Part shown: piece by piece, positions 35,394-47,219 of the stretch
Numbering within the stretch: position 1 is the stretch's first letter
Layout: each line of letters starts with the position of its first letter
Assembly: GCA_021234155.1 (NCBI GenBank)
Contig: JAJEKV010000006.1
Coordinates: forward strand, 21,213,723-21,277,722
DNA length: 64,000 nucleotides
Source of the DNA: Isoetes taiwanensis
Taxonomy: Eukaryota; Streptophyta; Lycopodiopsida; Isoetales; Isoetaceae
Direction of reading: 5' to 3'
Notes under the pieces: generated by a model
Databases searched by the model: none
Told to the model about the DNA's origin: nothing
What the model saw: the letters and a program-made list of their open reading frames with translations, nothing else
Made by a program: the position numbers and the translations under genes

Positions 35394-36252
35394 GTACAAG
35401 TGGCGGTGATTATATTAATGGTTAAAACCATTGAAATAATTAGGGAAAAAACTACAAAAAATACCCTTATGTTTTGACAAATTTCATAACATACCCCCGA
35501 AGTTTTCATAAATTTTTGTAATGGCCTTGGTCAATGTATTTAATATTTAGTATCATTGAAAATTGTTCAAATGCCCTTAAGATGTACCTTAATTACTCAA
35601 ACGCCCTTAAGATTCCACACAATTCACCAAATATCCTTAAGATGAGAGATGATACGCTTTTTATTCTGACAATTTGATTAGGGCTCTTTTCAAATATGAC
35701 CATCAAACTAAGAGCCATGATCGAATATTGGATAGTCTTACTATACCTAATTTTGGAGGAGGTGGATTCACATTCAGTTTGCTTTGACAAATGCCTTTGA
35801 AAAGATGCAAGATGAATGTATTCAGAGATATTCACATCTATATAGCAATGAAGAGCGGATTCAAGCACATGAGGTCAATTAGGTTTTCCATTGGGATTCC
35901 ATCATGTCGAATGTCTAAATCTTTTTTGGGTTTTCCACCGGCTATTCCATCGTTTAGAACGCCTAAATCTTTTGCTCTATTTTCTATTCAAAATGAAAAC
36001 CGCCAATGTCAAATCCTTGCCCCAAAAAATACATCCATTCGGGAGGGGCTTTATATGAAATATGTAAAATACAAGGGCATTTGATGGTATACAAAAATTC
36101 TACGAGCCAAATACGCTGACCAAGGGCATTACAAAAATTTATGCAAACTCAAGGGTATGTCGTGAAATTTGTCAAAACATAAGGGTATTTTGTAGTTTTT
36201 CCTTAATTTTTTCAATGGTTTTTTAACCATTAATATAATCTGCCACTTGTAC
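35394..36252. mobile_element. Non-autonomous element with long terminal inverted repeats
   Basis: The left end (35,394 onward: GTACAAGTGGCGGTGATTAT..., then 'aaactacaaaaaatacccttatg', 'gacaaatttca', 'aaatttttgtaatg') is matched as the reverse complement from 36,252 back to about 36,075. The arms are roughly 180 bp and of high similarity; the whole element is about 860 bp. The interior has short degenerate repeats ('caaa(t/c)gcccttaagat' at 35,565-35,645, and a 'tttccattgggattcc' / 'ttccaccggctattcc' pair at 35,883-35,965) and no transposase. The design resembles Mutator-like or other TIR MITEs; the superfamily is not settled because no clear target duplication was found. Confidence 0.8.
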
Positions 36253-36279
36253 GCCAACTTCATGAGGTGGCGCCATCTC

Positions 36280-39200
36280 CTGTTGCTTTTCTTAATTTTA
36301 TCCTAGAAGAATTTATCAAGGGCGCCAAGGACGCCGAACGCTTTCTTTAGTTCCAACCAATGGTGAAGTTGGACTTTACTATAAGTTCCGTGCCTTATGT
36401 GTGATCCCTATGTAATAGACTCTTGAGAACAAGGATTAGGAAAAGTTAATTGGGAAGAGTTGATACGAATGGATAAAGCTTGAAATGTCATAAAAGAACC
36501 TTCGATTGAATTGCATTTGCTATTTCTAGTTATAAATATGTGTTTATTAATGAAGCATGAGTTGGAATGTTGTTTATTTGTTTCATTACTATTTCATGGT
36601 ATGACGATCTTTGGATATGCCATTGACTTCATTTTATTGATGGCTTATGTGTTTTTCCACATCCCTAAAAGACAAACACTGTCAAAATTCAAATAGCCAT
36701 AAATTGAGAATTTTTCTATCCCAACTTTGATTCGAAAAAAGAAGCTAGCTATGGTGACCTATTTGTAATAATATTGGCTTCAATATAAAAGTATGAAATC
36801 AACAGTTTTGATCTTGCAGACAAACTAGAAGGCATCCAAATTAAGATAAGTTGTGGTACATGTTGTATAAGGTGAGAAACATGCTTCTTCCTCGACAGCT
36901 AATTTCAGATCAACTAATTCTAGCATGCCTCATCTAACACACATTATGAAGGCTTTAAGTTAAATTTTAGACCACGTTCTGTTATTGAAGTTAGCTTACG
37001 AATGCACATGAAGAGAGATCATACTTCAAGATATTTTTGGAATTTTTTTGGTGTAAGGTATTTAAACTGCCAACTATAACCTTGAACATTCAAAATGTTC
37101 TTGCACGACCTGTTGTCCTTGATATAATCTTTATTCAAAGAATATTTGGAGCCCCTGATAATGTTGTATATCTTACATGTGTTCTGTAGAACAACACAAA
37201 GGTCCCGTTCTAAGCAACTAAATTCAATCTTGATGGTGAGAAGATGATTTTAAATCCTTTAGATAGTGTAATTGATGTAAGGAATATAGAATCCGACATT
37301 CAGTCAAGCAGACACTAGGATATTCATCATGATTTTAAATCCTTTAGATAGTGTAATCGATTAAGGAATATAGAATCAACATTCGCTAATACAAAGCGGT
37401 TACATTAGGATATTTGTGAAGCAATATACTTCAATCTGATTGCTTGTGGTGCGTTAGTGCTCCTTTTTGTAATAGAATAGAATCAAGACATCTTCTCAAG
37501 CCTCGCCCCCAATGAAATGATATATTCAATGGCAAAGATACAACAATCTAATTGCTCGTGGCCAACTCTTGAACCTCGTCAAGTCTCGCCGAATGAAAAT
37601 GAAGTGATATGTTCATGAAGCAGCATATAAAAATCTAATTGCTTGTGACCAACTCTTAAACCTCTGTCAAGTCTCTGCTTGAATGAAAAGGATTATGCTT
37701 TCATTGATGACATGAAATCTAGGTCAATCTAATCTGCCAGCATTACAGACCCCAGCTGACAGTCCAATTAAATTCTTAGTTATTTCAGAGACAATAAAGA
37801 AGCTTCATTCTTTGTCCAACCACCCTTTCTCAAGAAAATCTAAACTCTTAAATTGAAATTCAAGGACTAACCTTGTGTCCAAGTCATTATTAAACCTAAA
37901 TTGAACATCATAAGATCTCCAAATCAAAGAGCGCGTTGGGATATATATGTTTCCCATACCATATATATCGTAATTGAAAACATTAACTGAAATTCAAGGA
38001 CAAACAGTCCATCCTCATGTCCGAGTCATTAGTAAACCTGGCCTGGAACATCAAAGAATTTCCAAATCAAGGAGCCCAGCCTCATAAAAGAATGTGCTAC
38101 ATGTTTACTGTCCGATTTGCTACAGAATCTTCAATCCAATAGAAGAAAGAAAAACAGTAACTCCTAAATCACAATGACTAAAAAGACGCATTTTTTAATT
38201 GGTTAAAATGTTTAGTGACTATTTAAAAAGCTTGGCCAATAGCTATGTGAGTAGAAAGTTCTGCTTAGCATTGTTGAAATAAACCAGAATATACAAAACG
38301 AGTACGAATCATCATATTACAGCAAGTAGCTACTTATTAAGATCAAGTAGGTGGACTTAAGAAAGTCTACAAAGGTAATCTGCATCAACAGGTTTACTGG
38401 CCAAACAAAGATTTACAGGCCAAACAACTCTTTTGCAGGAAATGTCTATGAGGGTACGCTGCAACAACATAATTACAAGCCAAACGACTCTTTTGCAGGA
38501 CCTCAACATGTTCTGTAACTACAAATGTTACAGAGGCAATTTATTTTGGAATTTTTAATAATCTAGAGAGTGTTGACCTCTGCATAACTACATAAGCGGG
38601 GGAAAGAGTATTTAATATGCAACCATAGCTAGCCAACTGCAACTGTAACTTTGGAATAATTATAACTATACTTAAACTAAGAAATGGCTGGTAGGTTTAC
38701 ATTGTTTTTCGCTTTTGCTTTCCCGGGCATGTGAGAAATAAAGCATGCCTTAACTTCTCTGCATTGCAGTATTTTGAAGAATCTAAGTCATACAATCTGC
38801 CTGGCATATAACCTGGCTATGCAAATCTTGCATTAAATTATGGCATCCAAAATTGAATGGATTAAATTGAAACAGAGAACTCAAAATAGAGCACCTTAAA
38901 CAAAACTTTAGTATACTAACCCTGCGACGCAACCAAGTGCCTCAGTGATGGCAACCATACATCTGCTACACCATCTTCTCCCAATCCCTTGGGGTCTTCA
39001 TCACCAGATCGTATCAAAACCATCATCCAATTAAATTGGGATTATGTCAACTCCAAAATCACGCCAACCTGCTGTTGTCTTCTAGGGGGTTTTTGTTTTT
39101 TTTAATCTTTTTTTTTGGACTTGATAAATAACATAAGGTTGTGATTCATGTGTGACGTTTCAGATGCGAATTGAAATATGCAAAAATGAAGAGCAAGTTG

Positions 39201-39360
39201 CTAAGATAGATGAGACCAAAATTGAAGAGCATTTAGATGAAAATATTAGGTTTGATAATAACAGATTGCATTATTTGCGATCCAATTGCAGACTCGAAAT
39301 TATCGATACAATGCACAAATATCATACAAAAATATCTTATATTCCAATAAAAAATTAAGG
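36280..39360. other. Unrecognised sequence with several local direct repeats
   Basis: Degenerate pairs are visible: 'gattttaaatcctttagatagtgtaat' at 37,246 and 37,331; 'ctaattgct.gtg.ccaactctt.aacct' at 37,548 and 37,637; 'gaaattcaagga' plus a shared 80-bp context at 37,855 and 37,990; and 'ccaaac.actcttttgcagga' at 38,422 and 38,479. This suggests repeated small duplications. No protein or RNA gene was recognised. Confidence 0.5.
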
Positions 39361-39994
39361 GATCAATCCATGTTTTTCCACGTATTTAACAAGGTGTGGT
39401 TCCATGTCACCGCTTCTATCCAAGCTGGGTATGAATCTAACACTTCACCCACCGGCCATCCCCCCATAGTCAAATTATTCATAATAGACACAAACTTCAC
39501 CAGAAAATCATCAGTCGCAAAGTTTTTTGGATCGTAAGATGGTGGATTCAGGGCCTGTGTTTGATTGTAGAAGCATTTGAGAGCATCATTATCCACTATG
39601 ATTATATCATCCTTATTCTCGATACCAAGTTCGGTCCATCATGTTACTCAAGTGTTTGATGAAGATAGGCTTGCCTCGTTGGATCCTTGGGATTAGTGAA
39701 CTTCACACATTTGTTACGATCCCAAAAGGTCAACCAATGTCTACGATTTCCCCCTGCCTCCAAAGTATCCTTGATGTTCCTTAGTTCCATGGATGACCAA
39801 ATACCAACTCAAAATAACCCGAATGCCTCATCTAGCATCTCCTTCAAGTGCGCGTGGATAGATCCACTTGGTGTTTGATTCCACCGGTGTCCGATGAAAC
39901 CGATCTCTAGCCACTTTATTTTTTCGGAAAAGTCTTGCAAAGGACTCCGTTTAAGGTTAGAACACCACAACCTTCTTAGAAACGCCAATGCAAG

Positions 39995-40214
39995 CTGAAA
40001 CATCAAACATGTATCCGGGTCAGCAAGAAGATACGATCAAACAAACAATACAAACGTGCCAAGCGTGATTTGAGTTAGTCTTAACCAAATCGGCTACGCA
40101 TGCGGATTTGTTTTGACAACTAAAAATAATCAAAGCACGCTTTTGCGCGATTTAATTCAAAGGTAATATAAATTAAATCACGCTGCGGGCAGCGATTTGG
40201 TAGGCAAGGCATAC
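39995..40214 (-). other. Intron with CACGC/GCGTG palindromic units
   Basis: 220 bp, GT...AG on the minus strand, joining the acidic linker exon to the FCP1-like exon. It contains four degenerate units: GCGTGATTTGAG, TACGCATGCGGATTTG, AAGCACGCTTTTGCGCGATTT and ATCACGCTGCGGGCAGCGATTT. These share the core and AT-rich flanks of the larger array in the 42.3 kb intron. Confidence 0.6.
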
Positions 40215-42279
40215 CTATCATCTTCAGTTTGTTTGCCGTCGTCGCCATTCTCCCCTTCGCCACCCTTAATCTCCGTGCTCTTCTGACTGTTAGAATTGTT
40301 ATTTTCTATTAGTTCCCCTACGTCCTTTTCTACTGACATTATTTTAGTATTCATTTGGCAAACCTGTGCATCACTAGAGTTGCCTTGGTTGCCTTTCACT
40401 TTCGGCCTATCAATTAGATCCTTGTTAACCTGTGAATCTACTCTATTGTTGCTTGCATCACCCTGAAGGGAGGCAAGGATATTCCCTAAGTTCGCTTTAT
40501 CACATTACTTTGAGCAGCCAGTTTAGCAGCCACTTGGTCATTGCTTTCCTTATGAGGTCGCTGTGATTACTAGTTCCCTCACCGTAACCATCGCCCACTT
40601 TTAATTGGACAAGTCTGAGACTTTTGATTGCTGAAGATTTCAGGTTGCCATAAGGGCCTTTAGGAGATTTGGCAAGCACATGCATGAGGAATGGTTCAAG
40701 AAAGTCTTTGGCCTTCTCATCACTCACAAAAAGCAAAGACATCTTCTAATACCCATAAGAGCCTCTCTGCAATATAACCTCCAACATGAAGCTCCAAGCG
40801 GGTTGTATCAATTGGAGCAAATGCCTCGATGAGGTAAGCAGCCATCCCCTTCTCCTTCGTTTGTAGCTCGTGCCATTTCACCACTTAAGAGGGGGTCCCG
40901 ATCCTCATCCTCTTCCTCGACTCATCCTCATTTCGACCGATCCCGATCCGTATGATAGAATATAGTTCTCAAGTCCGATCATCTAGAAGAAAACACATTC
41001 CCATGCACCGCTATTGTCACCCTTGGCCTTAGCAATATCATATTCCCTCGCCCGGACAAGATGGCTATCATAATAAAGATCACATGTGCCATCTTCCGCT
41101 TCACATTCCTCATTATCCTTAACATCATATATTAGGCATCCCTCCCTAATAACTTTGAGGCACTCCAGATCATGAGCAGTGGATAGTGCATGCAGATGTG
41201 ACTCACCTGAAGGACAAACGATGACAATAGTGAAGGACCTCTCAGGGTTGTCAATCCTATACACCGGGTAAAGAAGCTGTTGTAGTCCTTTCAATTCATG
41301 CCCATATCTCCTCTCCCACCCTCGGCCGGTCCAACACAAAGAGTGATATATTTTTTAAGGCAAGAAGTTGATTCTGGCAAGAGACCTTTGTACCCAATGG
41401 AGACTCATGAATACTGACAGTTGTCTTCTTCTCCGGTAATCTTCTTCACAAAAGGGCCACTTTTCTTCTCAACTTTCGGCGATTACCTTTAGGGGTAGAG
41501 TCTCTTTATGTTTTTGCATTTTTAGCCTTCCAATTCTTTAGGAAGTCCTTTTGACCAGAATACAAACTTCTTGATGTCATCATTCACGACCTTGTATTTG
41601 TCCAAGAATCCAATTTCAGATAATGCCACATCCCCCGATAGCCTTTTGTAACTCGGCTCCTACGGTGACTTCATTGTCGTTACATCCTTCACATGGTTTG
41701 CAGCACTCAACGAAGGACATCTTATCCTTAGTGAAAAGCACTCTTCTTGTATAAGACTTCCTTCTTTAAACCCGGTCTAAAAACCCAAATGGTCTCAAAT
41801 AGCGTCGTCTAGCCCCCTCGAAGTCTTTCTCATCTCTGTCACATTCAAGTCAAAGATGCTTACATCAACATGAGGCACCCTACCCATAGTATTCTTCCAG
41901 CTTCCCTTGTGCATAAAGCGTCCCAGAATTCATTCCACTTTTGCCATCTCGCCTCCTTACAAAGACAATCTTATACGAAGTCTGTTGGGTCTGACACGCT
42001 AGATGAGTTTTTCGAAGGATCTCTAATGTCATCACCACCATTTTTTCTTTGATTTTCTTGCGGTTCTTCTTCTCAGATAATTGTTCTGCAAATGAGTCCG
42101 CCTCCATGCCTTTGAATGCCTCGGACTTTTGACCATACATGCGGTGGGTAATGGGCAGCCATATTCCACCCACCGCTGATGATGGGCGTGGGCGCGGTTT
42201 GTTCCACGTATGGTGCAATAGTACATACATTGAATCGATATCATAGAATAGAAACATGACGGGTGCGATTTGAATAGAA

Positions 42280-42625
42280 TTGATCAAAGAAAAATCACGC
42301 GCTGGCGGAAATGAATTAAGTTACTAATGCAATTCACGCCGGCGTTTTTCAAATCAATTGAATTCATGCCGACGCCCTTTCAAATCAATTCAATTCGCCG
42401 GGCGTGCTTTCAAATCAAACCAATTCACGCCAGCGGCAGTTTTAAATCAAAGCAATTCATGCGGCGTGTTTTCAAATCAATTAGTTTGATTTAAAAGCCC
42501 GCCGAATTCAATTGATTTGAAAGCACGCGCGGAATTGTTTTGATTTTTGAAAGCACGCCGGGCGCAATTAGTTAGGAATGATACCACGCCGGCGTGAATT
42601 TAATTGAATTGAAAGCACGCCTCGG
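42280..42625. repeat. Array on the core CACGCCGGCGTG, with a change of direction
   Basis: About nine units of 35-40 bp, each a GC-rich palindromic core (CACGCCGGCGTG or a variant) flanked by AATTCA on one side and TTTCAAATCAATTG on the other. Units at 42,310-42,485 have the flank order 'AATTC-core-TTTCAAATC'; from about 42,495 the order is 'GATTTGAAAG-core-AATT'. The two halves are reverse complements and can fold into one long stem centred near 42,490. It lies inside the candidate 42,662-42,175 intron. Confidence 0.85.
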
Positions 42626-43849
42626 AATATTAAAGTGCTAACATCCTAATGCGCTTAGTTACCTTTTGTATAGAAATGTCTTCCCATTTCATTCAAAGTT
42701 GCACTAATCTCGACCAAATCTGCAGTGAATTATTGGCATCCAAGAGACGACACCTCCTATATGCGCATAGTGATTGTAGAACACGCTTTGGCATGTTTGT
42801 TCTCGCCTTTGCACCGATGAGGGCCTTTTTGCCTCAAATGTACGCCGCTCGTCGATGATGATGTAATTTAATGTTATCATTTAACATTAACTCCTCGGTT
42901 CGCCCACACAACAGGCTTGTTCGAGATCATATGCCAAGGTAACACATCCGCCGGCATGGGCATTTGACCCGGATTACTAATCATGCTCAAACAATCTCCA
43001 TGGCATGTCTTTGGATCATATCTTCTTCGCTAACATAAATGGAGCTTGGTGAACTGGATGAGGGACTTCACATGGATCGCAAAAGTTTCCTTAAGACCCA
43101 ATGGATAATGGTCGCGTATTTATTCACTTGTTCATGGCCTCTAGTCGCTTTACCTCCGTCCCGCTTCATTCTCAAAAACGTAAGCCTCCATGCCTTCGAC
43201 AACCGCAGTTGAACATCCTTCCCTAGATTTAGGACCCTCCTAGAAGCTTTCAAGTCACTAATTCCTAGCTTGTCGCAAATAGTGACTTGGTGTCGGTTTA
43301 TTGAACATGCCTCTACTCACAAGCAGAACCCCTTGGCAAATAGATATTGGCGTAATCACTGCTACATTGGTGGGCCAGCCATATTTAAAACATGTCTCAC
43401 CGCTCACATCTGTCTTCATGAACGATCCTTGTATGCGGTAGGCTCTACGCTGAGTAAGTCCGGAAAGCGATATTTCTTTTCCGCTATGTGTAATCTCCAA
43501 GAGCAATTTGCGCAGGTGTGGTCCCTCTTCCTCACAAGAGATTAGGATCCCTTGTTTGGTCATCTTGTTCGCTTCCTTTTTCCTCAGAAGAGTTAAGTCG
43601 AGCTTGCCATTTGTCTTGGCAAGGTCAACGCACTCACCTAAGACCCTCGCCCATTTCCTCTTCGTATGTGCGTGGTCGCTGGTTTGCTATAAGAATCGCC
43701 CCTTCATCATCTAAGGTGAGATCATATGGTAATCGATCCGATCGCTTACCCTTGGTTTCTTGCCGAATAGAACCCTAATTATGAGGGGTTTTCTTCCTCT
43801 TGGGCACCGCAAAGAAGATGAACATTTTTTAGAGTACTTTTCGAACAAG

Positions 43850-44200
43850 AGATCACGCCATGGCGTTAAATCTAAATTAGTATAATTCACGCTTGGCGTG
43901 TTGGTAGCTCCTATTATGAACCATGCTATGCGTGAATTTGAAACTAAATTAGTTTGCATCCACATTTTAAGCTACATACCCTTTATGAATCCATATTTCA
44001 CACTGTTTAACCTCATTGAACACTCTATTCTAATCTGTCTAACACCGCTATATTCTATAAAACGAGCAAAATTATGTTCTACAAAACGGACAATCGATCA
44101 TTAACTGATGGTAATACTTAAAATTCATGTAAAGCATAATAACTTAAATTCATGCAAAGCATATTAACTCAAGGCAAGGAAATAACTCAAATTCATGTAA
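43850..44200. repeat. Further palindromic units in the first candidate intron
   Basis: CACGCCATGGCGT (about 43,855), CACGCTTGGCGTG (about 43,890) and CATGCTATGCGTG (about 43,922), each with ATTTGAAAC/AAATTAG-type flanks. At 44,113-44,200 an AT-rich series (ACTTAAATTCATG(C/T)AAAGCATA, three to four copies) may be a degenerate relative. All lie between the 5' exon and the next exon of the FCP1-like gene. Confidence 0.55.
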
Positions 44201-44369
44201 GCATAATACTCTCTACACAATTGTGTATTCGTGGCAAATTAAATACCTTGAATAGGGAGGGGTCTCGATCAACGCCCTTCAAAACTTGAGAAGTGCCGGT
44301 TTTGAGATTCCTCTTCCACCGCCTCGCCCCGTCGCCTCGACCTCGATTGTTTTAGAAGACATCTCCCGA

Positions 44370-45790
44370 GTCGCCTAGTAACGAGTCGGTTGTCGCGGAT
44401 ACGCCGAGCCGCTTGAAGAAATAGCCGCCGCCGAAATGCGTTCGAGAAATAGCCGGCAAGAAATAGCTTTTTCAACCGCATAAGAGAAATTTGAATTTCA
44501 AGAAAACACAATATGCAGTTTAAATATTCTTGACATATAAAATAATAATGACGAAGATTCACTTTCAAATAAAAAAAAAGAACCCGGGTCCGACTTCTTT
44601 CATTGAGTTTTTAAAAAGCAATCTACCGTGTGTTATTGCATTGATTACATTTATCCCCCTAAATGTAATTAACCTAAGCTTTCTTCTAACTCGAATTTTT
44701 CCGCAACGCTGAGTTTTCATAGCTGTGATTTCGGTGAACTCGTGACGTTTTCTCAAGAATGGCTACTGCAATTCTCGTACTCATCCCATTCCTATAGCTT
44801 GAACATTAATTTCCAATAGTAGGTTCTGAATAGCAATTGTCTGCAGTGTCGAAGATGAATGTTTCATGTTAACCACAAATCAGAAAAGGAAAGTAGGATT
44901 ATGCAAGATCGACTCCATCGATCCGATCGCAACCGGCCATGGAATTCCGCCGGGGATAAGTATGTCCGAAGTTACAAAGGATTAATCAAGGCGCTATGGA
45001 TGAAGCTTTACTCACGATTACACCCGGTGGGGATACGATTGGAGAAAGTGTTGGAACATTTGTTGCATGGCCAAGAAACCGCTTAAAAAGGTATGTAACA
45101 TGTATTACATTGTAGAAATATAGAAGTAGACAAAATTTGTTGTATTCATTGGAAAAAGTTTACAATTGTATATAATCCGATAAACCGCATTATACAAAAT
45201 CCCGCATCGCTTTCAAAGCACGCCATTTCAAGCCCGGGCCATCGGTAGTCAATATCGATACTCCCATTTCCATTCCGTGGCATAGTAAATGGATCGGTAA
45301 AACCCAAAGAAAAACCCTGTGCTCTAGCTCCACCTCCCCGCCGCCCTCCACCTCCACCTCCACCTCCTGCTCCTCCTCCCGCTTCCATCTCCTCGCTCCA
45401 TTGGTTGAGCCATCTCTTAAATTTACGCCTTTATCTAATTTTCCCCATCGTCGATGCATAAAACCATCGAATCCAAGTAAAACTTTACGCCCAACTCATA
45501 TTTGACTGAGGTGGAGGTGCGACGTGGACATGGTAGAATTACAAGAAAGCTTGTAGGCTTGGTTAGGTCAAGGTTAAAATAATAAAAAAATCATAAAAAT
45601 CTTCTTATGGAGACAGCTTTTACTTTTATCTAAACATAAAGCAAAACAAACTTGACCCTTTATGCTTACCTAAGTGTAACTCTCATAAACGGGGACCAAT
45701 AGATTTTTAGGTATTTTTCCCATGCAGTATAACTGCTATATATTGATATATAAGAAGGGTTTGACTGATTATTGAACCTTTGATTTTATA
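44370..45790. other. Upstream region of the FCP1-like gene; no second gene recognised
   Basis: Contains a short plus frame at 44,859-45,086 (75 codons, no motif). If 44,362 is the true start of the minus-strand gene, 44,363-45,300 would include its promoter; no clear TATA box could be assigned. Confidence 0.35.
45330..45400 (-). repeat. Polypurine GGAGGTGGAGG run, possible G-quadruplex
   Basis: On the minus strand the sequence is GGAGGAGCAGGAGGTGG... with many closely spaced GG pairs and GGGCGGCGGGG. This can form a two-tetrad quadruplex or triplex. The two glycine/glutamate-rich frames across it (45,146-45,388 and 45,190-45,459, minus) come from this composition. Confidence 0.5.
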
Positions 45791-45796
45791 TGAATT

Positions 45797-46430
45797 TTAA
45801 AGCAAACAGTGCAAATGCACCTTTTCTGGTACATCATGTGATGACTCTAGTGTTAATTGATCTCTTGTTTTAACTCTGAAGAACATTACGTACAATAGAC
45901 CAGGGGAAAATGCTTTTCTAACAACGATGATAGCTTTTCCCTCTATGGTTCCTCCTTGTGACTTGTGTGCAGTGATTGCATACGACAAGGCAATTGGAAA
46001 CGTCTTCTTGTAGAAGTGTTTGCCTTCATGGTATTTGTGCTCAACTTTGGTTCTCCTTATTTCAACATATTGTAAGGAATCATTGATGCTACATATGATA
46101 GAATGAATTTCTTGTATATCGGATCAATGTTGATGTATGTCACTATTCCCGTGTGCCATTGGCTATAGATGATGCAACATCGATGTTTATTGTTATAATG
46201 ATCTTACAACCAACTCCACGATGGAATGATGGATCATCTAGCCATGTTTGCGTGCTTGTTCTTCTTATACATTGGTTTCGAGATTGACTCGCTTCACTTG
46301 ATTTTGAGCCAATATCTTGTGGATAGCGTTATTTGTTGTAGTGCCGACATCATTATGGGTGCATAAAGTTGTTGTATTTTGGTCGATAAAGCTATGTGCA
46401 TCTTCTCTGTCAATGAATTTGTTTCTTAGT
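45797..46430 (-). pseudogene. PIF1-like helicase, C-terminal remnant
   Basis: Read on the minus strand: TTLCTHNDVGTTTNN (about 46,360), then a damaged stretch, KIIITINIDVASSIANGT (about 46,190, matching the PIF1 'v.L..Nid...gl.NG..G' motif), VTYINIDPIYKKFI, and the well-kept SYAITAHKSQGGTI (about 45,985-45,945, helicase motif V/VI region), followed by FSPGLLYVMFFRVKTRDQL, which corresponds to the 'f.pG..YVAlSRvr..d.L' ending. Walker A and B are not visible. The remnant could come from a Helitron, which carries a PIF1-type helicase, or from a retroposed cellular PIF1; the Rep domain was not found. Confidence 0.75.
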
Positions 46431-47219
46431 GTGTTTCCATACCTATTGCTAGCAAATTTTTATGCATCTCATACCTGAAAGTTATGTGATGCAACATACT
46501 TTCCTAACATGGTACAAGGCCACCTATCAACTTAGTATGCAATGTAAAATCTGGTGAAACTATTGCATTGTTTGCCTTTTTTTGTGCTTCATATTCCAAT
46601 GGTTGGTAATGTTTACTTTGCATACTTGTTATGGTAGTGTAGTATGTAATAAGATTTAACATTCTTCAAAAAGCATTTTAAAGAAATCTATTTTGGAAGT
46701 ATATATTCATGTGGTACTTTATGTGGTAATGCTGAATGTGCATTGCTCTTTGATTAGCCTGTGCTTGATTCTTGGGAGTTTGCTTTGTTAGGGCCCTCAA
46801 GGCCCAAAAAATTTCATATAACAAACAACACATAACTACCATTAATATTAATTAACACAAACCATTGCATTTAAACATTTAAATTAAAAATCCCCCTTGA
46901 AACCCCCTTTGGTTTGGGTGCATATTCACACCTGGGGGTGACTCCGGGCATCGAGAGTCGTTGGATAGGCATATTCACCCTTTATTCCTTAATCTACACC
47001 GTAAATAAAGTTCCTCGCTTGTGGGGTATCCATGTACAAAATTTGCTATCCTATATAACAAGATTTGCAATATACTAGGTAATATACTACATGGTGTTGA
47101 TTTTGTACATGCGAAACATAATTTTAGGGGCTCACGCCCCTACGACTAGATCTTGGCTGCGGGGAGATATTTGAAAAATATATTGATTTTGATGCGTAGT
47201 CTATGCCACACAAAAGCAT
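46431..47219. other. Spacer between helicase and DUF7869-like remnants
   Basis: AT-rich, with no recognised gene. It may include the unrecognisable N-terminal part of the helicase up to about 46,700. Confidence 0.35.

Larger units (their letters stand above)
39363..44362 (-). pseudogene. Multi-exon gene with C-terminal FCP1/NIF-like (HAD) domain, frame-broken
   Basis: The last exon (39,994-39,363) reads as an FCP1/NIF-type phosphatase-like domain: HLKEMLDEAFGLF, then VGIWSSMELRNIKDTLEA, WDRNKCVKF, KPIFIKHLSNMMDR, IIIVDNDALKCFYN and ATDDFLVKF, in the family's order. Upstream are an acidic low-complexity stretch (NNSNSQKST...GENGDDGKQTEDD, about 40,215-40,310) and long unrecognised coding-like exons at about 42,174-40,215, 42,860-42,663 and 43,81x-42,900. 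A 5' exon starts at ATG 44,362 and ends at donor TTCAAG|GTATTT (44,247). Splice sites that fit: donor AAAAG|GTAACTAAG (42,662), acceptor ATCATCAG (42,175), donor GATAG|GTATGC (40,214), acceptor GTTTCAG (39,995). Frameshifts and stops occur throughout. FCP1-like proteins dephosphorylate proteins such as the RNA polymerase II tail; here that is inference by family only. Could be a host gene with assembly errors or a true pseudogene. Confidence 0.6.

Noticed and set aside
45146-45459. Gly- and Glu-rich minus-strand frames
   Set aside because: They come from the polypurine run at 45,330-45,400 and have no independent coding evidence.
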